Shown here: in pieces, positions 48,294 through 60,624 of the stretch
Layout: the number at the start of each line of letters is the position of its first letter
How positions within the stretch are numbered: position 1 is the first letter of the stretch
Assembly (NCBI RefSeq): GCF_006547045.1
Contig: NZ_CP041242.1
Location: 3,296,001 to 3,360,000 of the forward strand
Source of the DNA: Lysobacter alkalisoli
Lineage (GTDB): Bacteria > Pseudomonadota > Gammaproteobacteria > Xanthomonadales > Xanthomonadaceae
Direction: 5' to 3'
Length of the DNA: 64,000 nt
Notes under the pieces: generated by a model
The model's input: the letters and a program-made list of their open reading frames with translations, nothing else
What the model was told of the DNA's origin: nothing
Database searches by the model: none
Position numbers and translations under genes: made by a program

Positions 48294-51200
48294 CTACCAG
48301 CGGTAGCGCAGGCCCGCCTGGACCGCCCAGTCGCGCTCCAGATCCACGCCGGAAGCCTTTGACGCCTCGAAGAACAGGCCGGTGCGGGAGAGACTGACGT
48401 TGCCGCCCAGCACGAACTCGCTGCCCGAACCTTCGCGATCGAGGGTGTCGGGGACGATGCTGCCACCGTCCCTTGAAGCGGTGATCTCCAACGGGTCGCC
48501 GAAGTGGTGCAGCGCGGATGCCCGGGCGTACACGCTGCCCTGCGTCTTTGCACCCTGCAGCGTCCTGCCTAAGGCGAGGCCGGCCCGTGCGAACGAGGCA
48601 TCGAGCCTCTCCTGGCGTACATGCACTCCGTTGCTGGTGGTGTGGTCGTTGCGCCCGATGGCTCCCGCGGACAGTTCGAGCTGGGGCTCGATGTACCAGG
48701 ACCCGTGGAAGCGGAACGGATAGCCGCCTTCGACATAGGCCCGGTTCGCCCGTGCGCGGTACTCGCCGGTGATGTCACGGCCCTGCGAATCGCGTGCGCT
48801 GTAGCGGTTCTTCAGCGAGGCCGTCTCGGCACCGACGACGACGTAGCCACCCATCTCGCCGATCCAGCCACTGTAGAGCCCGACCGTGGTGCCGCTCAGT
48901 TCGCCCCGACCCTGTGCATAGCGCGCGGTCGCACGCACGTGTCCGGCGCTGAAGCCGGTGACATTGGAGGAAGCGAACCCACGATCGGCACCGACGGTCA
49001 CGCTCCCGTAGTCCTGCCGGTAGCGGCGGGAATAGGCGGTGTCCGCGGTCAGCCCACCGCTGTCGGCAACCGCCCAGGCGCCGGCACGGTCCACGCCTTT
49101 TCCACGCAGTTGACCTCGCACACGCTGCAACGGGCGCTGCCCGCTCGTGCGCCAGAGATTGAGAACGCTGTCGGCGACATCGGCCGCTGTCTGGACGGTT
49201 TCCGAAGGCGTCAGCGCCGGCGTACCGCCACCGGTTCCGCCGGTGTCGTCCGCGCCGTCCCCCGAGCCTTCCCCGGTGCCGCCACCGGCATCTCCTCCGC
49301 CCGTGTCGTCACCGCTACCACCGGAATCATCGCCACCACCGGAAGAACCGTCCCCATCGCCGGAACCGTCTTCCGTACCCTGGATGGCGATGCCGGACAG
49401 CACGATCCTGCTGCCGTCGGCGCTCAACGCCACCTGCGGCGTGTAGGTGTACCTGACCAGCGCATTCTCATAGGTCCCGCTCCACTCGCCGGGCACGCCG
49501 GTCACGGCCGAGAACGTGGCGGTCCCGCCCGCGGCCGCACTGGCATCGACGATGTCGATCGGCGCGGCCGCCTGGATCGTGGTGCCGGTACGGACGGTCG
49601 TGGCGTTGACCCAGGAGGTATCGTCCAGCGCCGGGTCGTAGACGATGCCCACGCCCTGCGTGCCAGTCGCACTGAAGCTGGTGATCCCGCTGCCGAACAC
49701 GATCCGGTCGGCCGTGGCCGTTCCGGATATGCCGGTGATGTCGCTGAGCAGCAGGAACCGTGCATCATCGCCCAGCACGACCCCGGCACCGGTGTCGCCG
49801 TTGCTGCTGTCGACGACCAGCTGGCGGTAATCGTGCGCCGGCACCTCGCCAGGCGCGAAGCGGCCCCAGTAGCCGGCCATGTCGATCGCCGCGCCGCTGC
49901 CCAGGCTCAGCGTGCCGGTGCCGAAGTCGTTCGCCAGCGTGCCGGTGCCCTGCGGCATCCACGCCGCGCCGTTCGCGAACACAAGATCGGCGCGACCGAC
50001 GCTGTAACTGGTATCGACCTGCACGCCGCCGACCAGCCCGCGCAGCCAGGAATCCGACGTATCGAAATTGATGTCGACCGAGCCGATGTTGCCGTTGACG
50101 GTTTCGGTCGCGGTCGCGATGTCGCCGTCGAGCTGCACGCGCTGCCCGCCTGCCTGGTTGACGGTGACGCTGGCGTCCTGGACGTCGATCGGCACGCTCC
50201 AGATCGAATACGCAGCGCCGGTGCCGGCCGCGGTCGTCGACACGGTCAGGCCGCCGGCAACGTTGACAGTGCCGAAGTTGCGGATGCCGTACACGTCACG
50301 ATCACAATTCGGGATGTCGGGCGGGTCGCAAGCGGCGGCGACGGTGAACGACACCGGTGCGGTGGGCGAGGTGAACTCGATGACGCCGCTGTTGACGGTG
50401 CCGTAGGTGTCCGCTTCCGAGGTGACGTCGACATTGACGGCGCCGTTGAACGTCATCACCGCACCGGGCGAGCGGTCGTTCTTGAGTCCGGAAGGCTTGC
50501 CGAACGGCGTGTAGCCGTTCTCCGGCCCTTCGCTGCGTACGTGCACGTCGACATCGCCATTGAAGGTCATCCGCGACCGCCAATGCCAGCTGGCGATCCC
50601 GTGCGTGGAGCGGGGCCCCTGGACATTGACCGTGGTGTCGCCGTTGACTTCCAAAGTTCCCTGGTTGCGCACGCCGAACGCGGTCGAGCCCATCGCGACC
50701 GTGGTCAACGACAGGTCGCCGTTCACCGTCATCCGGCTGCCGACGCCGTCGTTGTAGATCGCATGGGCGTTGTCGCTGGGCCAGATCGACAGCGCCGAGA
50801 TGGTGGTGTCGCCGTTGAAGGTGATGCGGCCATCGAAGCTGTAGACCGCATCGAGCGTGCCGCGGCTCTCGGCCAGGATCGTGGTCGGGCCGTTGAAGAT
50901 GATGGTGCTGGTTCTATCGGCCCAGACCGCACGCGCATGGCCCTGCGTACGGGCGTGGATGTCGGTGGCGCCGTTGAAGGTCGTGGTGCTGCGGCCGCGT
51001 CCGATCACCCCTTGCGCACCGTTACCCCGGACCATACCGAAATCCAGGTCGTCGGCGTTGGTGGAGATCCTGGTGTTGCCGTTGACGGTGACCGTATTGC
51101 CGTCGTTGAGGATGCCGACCGCGCTGCCCACGGTGCTGCTCTCGCCGCGGATCGCCGACAGCTCCAGCCAGCCGCCGCTGGCCACGTCGAGCACCACCGG

Positions 51201-51593
51201 CGGGTTGCCGCTGGCGATGGACATGGCAAGCACGTCGGTGTCGACGCCTTCCAGCGTCACGCTGTCGCCGTCGACGAAACGGTAATGCAGCGTGCCGTCT
51301 TCATCGACGATGTCGTAGCCGGGATCGTAATTGCCACTGCCACCAGCGCGGTCGTGCTCGTCGACGCCGGTGATCGGGTCCGTATGGATGGTCTCTGCCT
51401 GTACGGCGCCGGTCCGGGCGAACAGGCCCGTGGTCAGGGCCGCGGCGATGGAGAAGGAAAGCGCCTTCAGCCGGCGGCGCGCATCGGTGCGTTCGGCCTC
51501 GATGCGTGCGTTGTCGATCATCGACTGCTGCCACAAGAGCGGCAACTGCACACGTTTTTCGCTGCCACGGGCAGCCCGGTATGGACACGACAT
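48294..51593 (-). CDS. Type V autotransporter with repetitive beta-helix passenger
   Basis: 1099 residues. A long signal region (about 1-66, ending near GAVQA) precedes a passenger (about 67-735) of repeated rungs containing FNGxTxI units. A Gly/Asp/Ser-rich linker (about 736-792) leads to a 12-strand autotransporter beta-barrel (about 795-1099) ending in RYRW. Secreted to or displayed on the cell surface; adhesin-like, no protease motif seen. A CDPPDIPNC pair lies in the passenger. Start 51593 was chosen because GGAG stands 7 nt upstream; ATG 51605 and 51521 are alternatives. Confidence 0.9.
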   Translation of the reverse strand: MSCPYRAARGSEKRVQLPLLWQQSMIDNARIEAERTDARRRLKALSFSIAAALTTGLFARTGAVQAETIHTDPITGVDEHDRAGGSGNYDPGYDIVDEDGTLHYRFVDGDSVTLEGVDTDVLAMSIASGNPPVVLDVASGGWLELSAIRGESSTVGSAVGILNDGNTVTVNGNTRISTNADDLDFGMVRGNGAQGVIGRGRSTTTFNGATDIHARTQGHARAVWADRTSTIIFNGPTTILAESRGTLDAVYSFDGRITFNGDTTISALSIWPSDNAHAIYNDGVGSRMTVNGDLSLTTVAMGSTAFGVRNQGTLEVNGDTTVNVQGPRSTHGIASWHWRSRMTFNGDVDVHVRSEGPENGYTPFGKPSGLKNDRSPGAVMTFNGAVNVDVTSEADTYGTVNSGVIEFTSPTAPVSFTVAAACDPPDIPNCDRDVYGIRNFGTVNVAGGLTVSTTAAGTGAAYSIWSVPIDVQDASVTVNQAGGQRVQLDGDIATATETVNGNIGSVDINFDTSDSWLRGLVGGVQVDTSYSVGRADLVFANGAAWMPQGTGTLANDFGTGTLSLGSGAAIDMAGYWGRFAPGEVPAHDYRQLVVDSSNGDTGAGVVLGDDARFLLLSDITGISGTATADRIVFGSGITSFSATGTQGVGIVYDPALDDTSWVNATTVRTGTTIQAAAPIDIVDASAAAGGTATFSAVTGVPGEWSGTYENALVRYTYTPQVALSADGSRIVLSGIAIQGTEDGSGDGDGSSGGGDDSGGSGDDTGGGDAGGGTGEGSGDGADDTGGTGGGTPALTPSETVQTAADVADSVLNLWRTSGQRPLQRVRGQLRGKGVDRAGAWAVADSGGLTADTAYSRRYRQDYGSVTVGADRGFASSNVTGFSAGHVRATARYAQGRGELSGTTVGLYSGWIGEMGGYVVVGAETASLKNRYSARDSQGRDITGEYRARANRAYVEGGYPFRFHGSWYIEPQLELSAGAIGRNDHTTSNGVHVRQERLDASFARAGLALGRTLQGAKTQGSVYARASALHHFGDPLEITASRDGGSIVPDTLDREGSGSEFVLGGNVSLSRTGLFFEASKASGVDLERDWAVQAGLRYRW

Positions 51594-52060
51594 CTTGTTC
51601 TCCATGAAACGAATTCGAAGGGCGCCGACCCATGCGGACTCGCCCACTGTCAGTTCACCGCCGCCACGTTGGCAGGGCACGGCTTTCGCGCCTGTACGGC
51701 ACACCGCCTTGATTGCTTTTTCCCCGCCGGCACCGCAATCCCGCATCCGCTGGCCCGTAGTTGCGACCAGCCGTCAGATCGCCATGACAGCATGGTTGGC
51801 ACACGTTCCATGCCGGCTTTCGCTGCGGCTGCAGCGTGCTCCCCGCCCCGGCATTGCGCATGCATTCTGGATGCATGTTCCATGCAACCGAACGCCCTTC
51901 ATTTTGGACTTTGGTAGAAGCACGGAACGAAACACGCCCGCGTTGTCGACTCCATCACGGAAAGCCGTTCCTGCCGGATCGTTGCGCATGCAGCCACGAT
52001 CAGAGTGGCGGCAGATCGGGATCGCCGACGCCGGTTTGGCGGCGTCGGCAAACCGGAAGA
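51594..52060. other. 467-bp region upstream of the autotransporter
   Basis: No supportable gene. It holds the end of the symporter transcript (hairpin 52024-52049), a CATGCAT/ATGCATG palindrome with a 5-nt loop (51859-51877) that could be an operator, and presumably the autotransporter promoter, which I cannot assign. Confidence 0.6.
52024..52049 (-). terminator. Hairpin after the SGLT-type symporter gene
   Basis: Perfect 10-bp stem GCCGACGCCG/CGGCGTCGGC with a 6-nt loop, 11-37 bp beyond the stop. No T-run, so a rho-independent role is only probable. Confidence 0.55.
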
Positions 52061-53620
52061 TCACCAGAACAGCGCATACAGCGCGACAAGGATCGCGATC
52101 ACCGCCAGCGCGCCGATGTTGAAGGTCGCGTCGGTGCGGTAGTCCACCTCGGCGGGCCGTACCACCTGCTTCCGCGGCATGTGCGACGCCACCAGCGAAA
52201 CGATCATCGCAAGTGCCACCGCCAGCAGGAACACCAGGCCTACGCGATCAATGAACGGCAGTGACGGCCAGGCCAGCTTGAGCACGATCGACAGTGCGAA
52301 CGAGCCGATCGCCGCAGCCAGCGCGCCTGCCTCGTTGGCACGCTTCCAGAACAGGCCGAGCAGGAAGATCGCCACGATGCCCGGGGTGAAGAAGCCGGTG
52401 TACTCCTGGATGTACTGGAAGGCCTGATCGAAGCTGCCCAGCAGCGGGCGCGCGGCCAACACCGCCACGAGCATCGCCACAGCGGCCACGATCCGGCCCG
52501 TGCGCACGATCCGCCCCTGGTCGTGACCCTGGTCGTGACGCTGGTAGAAGTCCAGAGTGAAGATGGTCGAGATCGAATTGGTCATCGACGCCAGCGACGA
52601 CACGATCGCCGCGATCAGCGCCGCGAACACCAGGCCCAGCGCGCCTGCCGGCAGCAGCGACATCATCATCGGATAGGCGGCGTCCGGGCGCCCGATGTCG
52701 GGTGCCAGCAGCACCGCGGCCAGGCCGGGCAGCACCACGATCACCGGCATCAACAGCTTCAGGAACGCCGCGAACAGCACGCCCTTCTGTGCCTCGCCGA
52801 TGTTTTTCGCGGCCAGCGCACGCTGGATGATGTACTGGTTGAAGCCCCAGTAGCTGAAGTTCATGATCCACATGCCACCGATCAGCACGCTGATGCCGGG
52901 CAGGTCCTTGTAGAACGGATTGTCGGGCGACAGGATCATGTGGAAATGGCCGGGCGCCTCCGCACGCAGCCGCTGGAAGCCCGCCCACACGCCGGCGCCA
53001 TCCGAGATCCGATCCAGCGCAATGCCGGCCAGCAGCAACCCGCCCAGCACCAGCAGCGTGACCTGGACGATATCGGTCAGTGCCACCGCCTTGAGCCCGC
53101 CATAGAGCTGGTAGGCGAGCGCGAACACCGCCAGCGCCACCAACGCGATCATCTGGTCGATGCCGGCCACGTAAGCGATCGCCAGCGAACCCAGCCACAG
53201 CACCGAGGTCAGGTTGACGAATACGTACAGCCCCAGCCAGAACACCGCCATCAGCGTACGGATGCGGCCGCCGTAACGTCGCTCCAGGAACTGCGGCATG
53301 GTGTAGATGCCACCACGAAGGAACACCGGCAGGAACCACTTGCCGACGATCAGCAGCGTGGCGGCGGACATCCACTCGTAGGACGCGATCGCCAGCCCCA
53401 TCGCGTAGCCGGAACCGGACATGCCGATGATCTGCTCGGCCGAGATGTTGGCCGCGATCAGTGAGGCGCCAATGGCCCACCACGGCAGTGCCTTGCTGGC
53501 CAGGAAGTAGTCCTTCGCATCCTTGTGATGACCCGCCTTCTCGCGCGAGACCCACTGTGCGAGCAGGAAGATTCCGGCCAGATAGGCCAGTACGATCACG
53601 ACATCAAGTATCGACAGCAT
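52061..53620 (-). CDS. Sodium/sugar symporter, SSS family (vSGLT-like)
   Basis: 519 residues with about 13-14 predicted membrane helices. YFLASKALPWWAIGASLIAANISAEQIIGMSGSGYAMG is the SGLT signature region, shared with Vibrio SGLT. Na+-coupled uptake of a hexose or pentose. Last gene of the saccharide operon, 47 bp after GH3. ATG 53620 preferred (AAGGGG 5 nt upstream) over GTG 53623. Confidence 0.9.
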   Translation of the reverse strand: MLSILDVVIVLAYLAGIFLLAQWVSREKAGHHKDAKDYFLASKALPWWAIGASLIAANISAEQIIGMSGSGYAMGLAIASYEWMSAATLLIVGKWFLPVFLRGGIYTMPQFLERRYGGRIRTLMAVFWLGLYVFVNLTSVLWLGSLAIAYVAGIDQMIALVALAVFALAYQLYGGLKAVALTDIVQVTLLVLGGLLLAGIALDRISDGAGVWAGFQRLRAEAPGHFHMILSPDNPFYKDLPGISVLIGGMWIMNFSYWGFNQYIIQRALAAKNIGEAQKGVLFAAFLKLLMPVIVVLPGLAAVLLAPDIGRPDAAYPMMMSLLPAGALGLVFAALIAAIVSSLASMTNSISTIFTLDFYQRHDQGHDQGRIVRTGRIVAAVAMLVAVLAARPLLGSFDQAFQYIQEYTGFFTPGIVAIFLLGLFWKRANEAGALAAAIGSFALSIVLKLAWPSLPFIDRVGLVFLLAVALAMIVSLVASHMPRKQVVRPAEVDYRTDATFNIGALAVIAILVALYALFW

Positions 53621-53667
53621 CACGTCCCCTTACCGGATCAGGCACCACTGGTCGCCGAATGCCCCGC

Positions 53668-56241
<2,574 letters not shown>

Positions 56242-56243
56242 GT

Positions 56244-57671
56244 TCAACCCTCCATCTGCTCCAGTTCCCTGCCCTTGGTCTCGTATACAAACTTCAGTAC
56301 GAACACCACCGAGACCGCCGCGGCCAGCGTGTACAGCCCATATGTCGCCGCCAGCCCGATCCCCGCCAGCAGCATCGGGAAGGTCATCGTCACCAGGAAG
56401 TTCGAGCCCCACTGGAACAGTCCCGCCACCGCCAGACCCGAGCCGCGGATCTGGTTCGGGAACATCTCGCCCAGCATCACCCACATCACCGGGCCCCACG
56501 ACAGATTGAAGAAGATCACGTATACGTTTGCCGCCACCAGGGCCAGCACACCCATGTTGTCGCTCAGCACCAGCTTGCCGTTCTCCAGGTTCCCGCTGGA
56601 GAACGCGACCGCCACCAACCCCAACGACACTGCCATGCCGGCCGAGCCGATCCACAGCAGTGGCTTGCGGCCGATCCGGTCGATCAGCAACACGGTCAGG
56701 ATGCAGGCGCCGATGCTCAGTGCGCCCGACAGCACGTTGATCAGCAGTGCGTCGCTTTCCGAGAAGCCCACCGCCTGCCAAAGCACCGCGCCGTAATAGA
56801 ACACCACGTTGATGCCGACCAGCTGCTGGAACGTTGCCAGGCCGATCCCGACCCAGACGATCGGGCGGATCCTGCCGCGAGCCTTGTCGACCAGGTCCGA
56901 CAGCCGCGGACGGTGGTGATCGGCCGCCAGGCTGGCCTCGATCTCGGTCAGCTTGCGCTGCCCCTCGTCGATGCCGTACAGCCGCGCCAGCACGGCCAAC
57001 GCCTGGTCGCGCCTGCCTTTCACCACCAGGTAGCGCGGGCTCTCCGGGATGAAGAACAGCGCAACCAGGAACAGCGCCGCCGGCAGCATCTCCACCCAGA
57101 ACATCCAGCGCCAGGCCGCATGGCCACCCCAGTAGGGATTGACCGAGGCGCCCGCCCACTTGGCCAGCAGGTAGTTGCTCAGGAAGGCGGCGAACAGGCC
57201 GGAAATGATCGCGATCTGTTGCACCGTGGCCAGCCTGCCGCGATAGCGCGCCGAGGACACCTCGCTGATGTAGGCCGGCGACATTACGCTGGCCGCACCG
57301 ACGGCCAAGCCGCCCAGCACGCGATAGAGCACGAACTCTACCGAGGACACGGAGACACCCGAGCCCCAGGCCGAGACCAGGAAGCAGGCCGCGGCCACGA
57401 TCAGCACCGCGCGGCGGCCGTAGTAGTCGGCCAGGCGGCCGGCGAAGAACGCGCCCACCGCGCAACCCAGCAGCATCGAGGCCACGTTGAAGCCGGTACC
57501 GACCGAATCGGAGTCGAAGGCCTGTTGCAGGCCGTCCACGGTGCCGTTGATCACGCCGCTGTCGAAGCCGAACAGGAAGCCGCCGAGGGTGGCCACGATG
57601 CTGATCAGGACGATGAAGCCGGTGTTTTCGCCATGGGCGAGACGAGTGTCGCTCAAGGATACGCTGGACAT
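56244..57671 (-). CDS. MFS sugar:proton symporter (XylE/GalP type)
   Basis: 475 residues, twelve predicted membrane helices. Sugar-porter signatures GGFLFGFDSGVINGT, PESPRYLV, GINVVFYYG and a C-terminal YETKGRELEQ. Likely xylose or glucose uptake. ATG 57671 has AAGG 8 nt upstream; an ATG at 57707 overlaps the xylA stop (TGATG) and would add 12 residues, also plausible. Confidence 0.92.
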   Translation of the reverse strand: MSSVSLSDTRLAHGENTGFIVLISIVATLGGFLFGFDSGVINGTVDGLQQAFDSDSVGTGFNVASMLLGCAVGAFFAGRLADYYGRRAVLIVAAACFLVSAWGSGVSVSSVEFVLYRVLGGLAVGAASVMSPAYISEVSSARYRGRLATVQQIAIISGLFAAFLSNYLLAKWAGASVNPYWGGHAAWRWMFWVEMLPAALFLVALFFIPESPRYLVVKGRRDQALAVLARLYGIDEGQRKLTEIEASLAADHHRPRLSDLVDKARGRIRPIVWVGIGLATFQQLVGINVVFYYGAVLWQAVGFSESDALLINVLSGALSIGACILTVLLIDRIGRKPLLWIGSAGMAVSLGLVAVAFSSGNLENGKLVLSDNMGVLALVAANVYVIFFNLSWGPVMWVMLGEMFPNQIRGSGLAVAGLFQWGSNFLVTMTFPMLLAGIGLAATYGLYTLAAAVSVVFVLKFVYETKGRELEQMEG

Positions 57672-57706
57672 GGGATCTGCCTTGTCGGAGTTCGGGGATG
57701 GGCGCA

Positions 57707-59047
57707 TCAGCGCATCAGGTACTGGTTGAGCAGGTTTTCATAGCGCTCCTGCTTGCCGCTGCGCTGGGCCGGCTCGCCGTTCTTCAGCGCCAGCGCATGC
57801 AACCCCGCCAGGCCCAGCCGGCCCTGCGCGAAGTCGCGGCCGGGGCCGTCGTCGAAGCTGGCATAGCGCTCGCTGCGCCAGCGCTCCCAGGGCGAGACGG
57901 TCAGCAGCGCGTGCGCCACCTCCAGCCCGCGCGCGAACGCGTCCATGCCGCCGATGTGGGCCAGGAACAGATCCTCGGCGTCGGTCGATTCGCGGCGCAC
58001 CTTGGCGTCGAAGTTCAAGCCGCCCGGCGCCAGGCCGCCCTGGCGCAGGACCACCAGCATCGCGCCGACGGTGTCGTAGAGGTCGGTCGGGAACTGGTCG
58101 GTGTCCCAACCGTTCTGCGCGTCGCCGCGATTGGCATCGATGCTGCCCAGCAGTCCGTGATCGGCGGCCACCTGCAGGTCATGCTCGAACGTGTGCCCGG
58201 CCAGGGTGGCGTGGTTGGCCTCGATGTTGAGCTTGAAGTCCTTGTCCAGCCCGTGCCTGTGCAGGAAGCCGGCCACGGTGGCGCTGTCGAAGTCGTACTG
58301 GTGCTTCATCGGTTCCATCGGCTTGGGCTCGATGAGGAACACGCCCTTGAAGCCGATCTCGCGGCCGTAGTCGCGGGCGGCCGCGAGGAAGCGGGCAAAG
58401 TGCTCCAGTTCGCGTTTCATATCGGTGTTGTGCAGGCAGGCATAGCCTTCGCGCCCGCCCCAGAACACGTAGTTCTCGCCGCCCAGCTCGACCGTGGCCT
58501 CAAGCGCCGCCTTGACCTGCACCGCGGCCCGCGCGACCACGGCAAAGTCCGGATTGGTGGCTGCGCCGTTCATGTAGCGCGTGTGACTGAACAGGTTGGC
58601 GGTACCCCACAGCAGCTTCATCCCGGTGGCCTGCTGGCGCTCCTTGGCCAGGGCCACCATGTGCTTGAGGTTGCGCTCGTACTCGGCCACGTCGTCGGCA
58701 TCCGGCGCCAGATCCACGTCGTGGAAGCAGTAGTAGGGAACGCCAAGCTTGGTGAAGAACTCGAAAGCCGCATCGGCCTTCGCTTCGGCGCGCGCGATCG
58801 GTGCGTCCGCCTGGTCCCAGGGGTAGCGCCGCGTGCCGGGACCGAAGGGATCGTGGCCAGCGTTGCAGAAGCTGTGCCAGTAGCACACCGCGAAGCGCAG
58901 GTGCTCGGCCATGGTCTTGTCGCCGATCTGCTTGTCGGCGTCGTAGTGCTTGAACGCCAGCGGGTTGTCGGAACCGGGGCCTTCGTAGGCGATGCGGCCG
59001 ATGCCCGGGAAGTACTCTCTGGCGCCGATGAAGGGGGACGTGCTCAT
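57707..59047 (-). CDS. xylA: Xylose isomerase
   Basis: Metal-dependent isomerase converting D-xylose to D-xylulose, 446 residues, class II length, cytoplasmic. Motifs: [13 protein letters not shown], catalytic [28 protein letters not shown] metal ligands and [11 protein letters not shown]. Start at 59047 ([15 protein letters not shown]) is typical. Gap of 74 bp from xylB and coupled to the MFS gene. Confidence 0.97.
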   Translation of the reverse strand: MSTSPFIGAREYFPGIGRIAYEGPGSDNPLAFKHYDADKQIGDKTMAEHLRFAVCYWHSFCNAGHDPFGPGTRRYPWDQADAPIARAEAKADAAFEFFTKLGVPYYCFHDVDLAPDADDVAEYERNLKHMVALAKERQQATGMKLLWGTANLFSHTRYMNGAATNPDFAVVARAAVQVKAALEATVELGGENYVFWGGREGYACLHNTDMKRELEHFARFLAAARDYGREIGFKGVFLIEPKPMEPMKHQYDFDSATVAGFLHRHGLDKDFKLNIEANHATLAGHTFEHDLQVAADHGLLGSIDANRGDAQNGWDTDQFPTDLYDTVGAMLVVLRQGGLAPGGLNFDAKVRRESTDAEDLFLAHIGGMDAFARGLEVAHALLTVSPWERWRSERYASFDDGPGRDFAQGRLGLAGLHALALKNGEPAQRSGKQERYENLLNQYLMR

Positions 59048-59121
59048 GTTGCGGTGTCCTGTCTTGTCAAGCTGAGGAAAGAGGGAAATCGGGAACGGTG
59101 GCGTGATGGAATCCATCGCTC

Positions 59122-60624
59122 CTACGCGGGCGCGGGGCGGTACAACGGCGCGACCGCATCGAGGTGTTGCAGGAACCGTTGGTACGGGGCGCGATAGGCG
59201 GCGACGCGGGCCGGATCGGGCGTGGCCGCCTGCGTCGGATCGACGGCAACGTGTTCGGCGACGAGCTCGGGCAACGACGTCGCATCGCCCTGGGCATGGC
59301 CCAGCGCCCATAGCGCCTGCAGCGCGGCACCGAACGCGGCGCCTTCGGCCTGCTTCGGCACATCGACCGGCAGCGCGAACACATCGGCGACCATCTGCCG
59401 CCACGCCGCGCTGTTGGCGCCGCCGCCGGTCAGCACGATGCGCTCGAAGCGCATGCCGGCGGCAACAAACGCATCGAAGCCGTACTTGAGGCTGTAGGTC
59501 GCCCCTTCCATCGCGGCGCGGTACAGGTGGGCCGGACTCATGTTGTGCGGATCCAGCCCGGCCAGCACGCCCTTGCCGCGCGGCAGGTCGGGGGTGCGCT
59601 CGCCACTGAGGAAGGGCAGCATCACCAGGCCATCGGCGCCGGGCGGCGTGGCGTGCAGGTGGGCATCGCCGTCGCGGGTGCTGAAGCCGAACAGCCGCGC
59701 GACCTGTTCGGTGGCCACGGTGCAGTTCATCGTGCAGATCAGCGGCAGCCAGCCGCCGGTGGACGAGCAGAACGCGGCCCAGGCGCCGGTGTCGGACACC
59801 ACCGGGGTATCGCTGTAGGCGAACAGCGTGCCCGAGGTGCCCAGGCTCATCGCCAGCCGGCCTTCGGTCACGCAGCCGGTGCCGATGGCGGCCATCATGT
59901 TGTCGCCACCACCCACGGCCACCTTCGCGGTGGCCGGCAGGCCCAGTTCGTTGGCGATGCCGGGCGAAATCGTGAACACCGCATCGTGCGCCACCAGCGG
60001 CGGCAGGCAGGCCGACAGGTCGCGGTCGGGATCGGTCGCCTTGAGCAGGTCGCTCGACCAGGTTCTGGTGCGCACGTCGAGCCAGCCGGTGCCGGAAGCA
60101 TCGCCGTGTTCCATCCAGCGCTGGCCGGTGAGCACGAAGTTCAGGTAGTCGTGCGGCAGCAGGATCGTGGCGAGCCTGGCGTAGGCATCGGCGCGATGCC
60201 GTTTCGTCCACGGCAGCTTGGAGGCGGTGTAGCCGGCCAGGATCGGGTTGCCGGCCAGTGCGATCGTGCGCGACGGACCGCCGAGCGCATCCATGATCTG
60301 CCCGCACTCGGCGCTGGTGCTGGTGTCGTTCCACAGCTTGGCCGGGGCCAGCACCTGGCCGGCGGCATCGAGCGGAACGAAACCGTGCTGCTGGCCGGAC
60401 ACCGCCAGCGCCTCGATGCGGGCGCGCACGTCGGCATCGAAACGATCGAAACAGGCCTTCATCGCGTGCACCCAGTCCGACGGGTGCTGCTCGCGACTGC
60501 CGTCCTCGCGGCTGTCCAGTTCCAGCGGCGCGCTGGCGGATGCGACCACCTCGCGCGTGGCGCCGTCGTAGACCACCACCTTGACGCTCTGCGTGCCTGC
60601 GTCGATGCCGGCGACCAGGCTCAT
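59122..60624 (-). CDS. xylB: Xylulokinase
   Basis: FGGY-family kinase that phosphorylates D-xylulose to xylulose-5-phosphate, 500 residues. [15 protein letters not shown] phosphate-binding loop, [15 protein letters not shown] and LTGGGANS are present. The ATG overlaps the GH95 stop by ATGA (60621-60624). With xylA it feeds xylose to the pentose phosphate pathway. Confidence 0.96.
   Translation of the reverse strand: MSLVAGIDAGTQSVKVVVYDGATREVVASASAPLELDSREDGSREQHPSDWVHAMKACFDRFDADVRARIEALAVSGQQHGFVPLDAAGQVLAPAKLWNDTSTSAECGQIMDALGGPSRTIALAGNPILAGYTASKLPWTKRHRADAYARLATILLPHDYLNFVLTGQRWMEHGDASGTGWLDVRTRTWSSDLLKATDPDRDLSACLPPLVAHDAVFTISPGIANELGLPATAKVAVGGGDNMMAAIGTGCVTEGRLAMSLGTSGTLFAYSDTPVVSDTGAWAAFCSSTGGWLPLICTMNCTVATEQVARLFGFSTRDGDAHLHATPPGADGLVMLPFLSGERTPDLPRGKGVLAGLDPHNMSPAHLYRAAMEGATYSLKYGFDAFVAAGMRFERIVLTGGGANSAAWRQMVADVFALPVDVPKQAEGAAFGAALQALWALGHAQGDATSLPELVAEHVAVDPTQAATPDPARVAAYRAPYQRFLQHLDAVAPLYRPAPA

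Noticed and set aside
48621-51917. 1098-codon open frame opposite the autotransporter
   Set aside because: The minus-strand frame has a signal region, passenger rungs and barrel; the plus-strand product has none of this.
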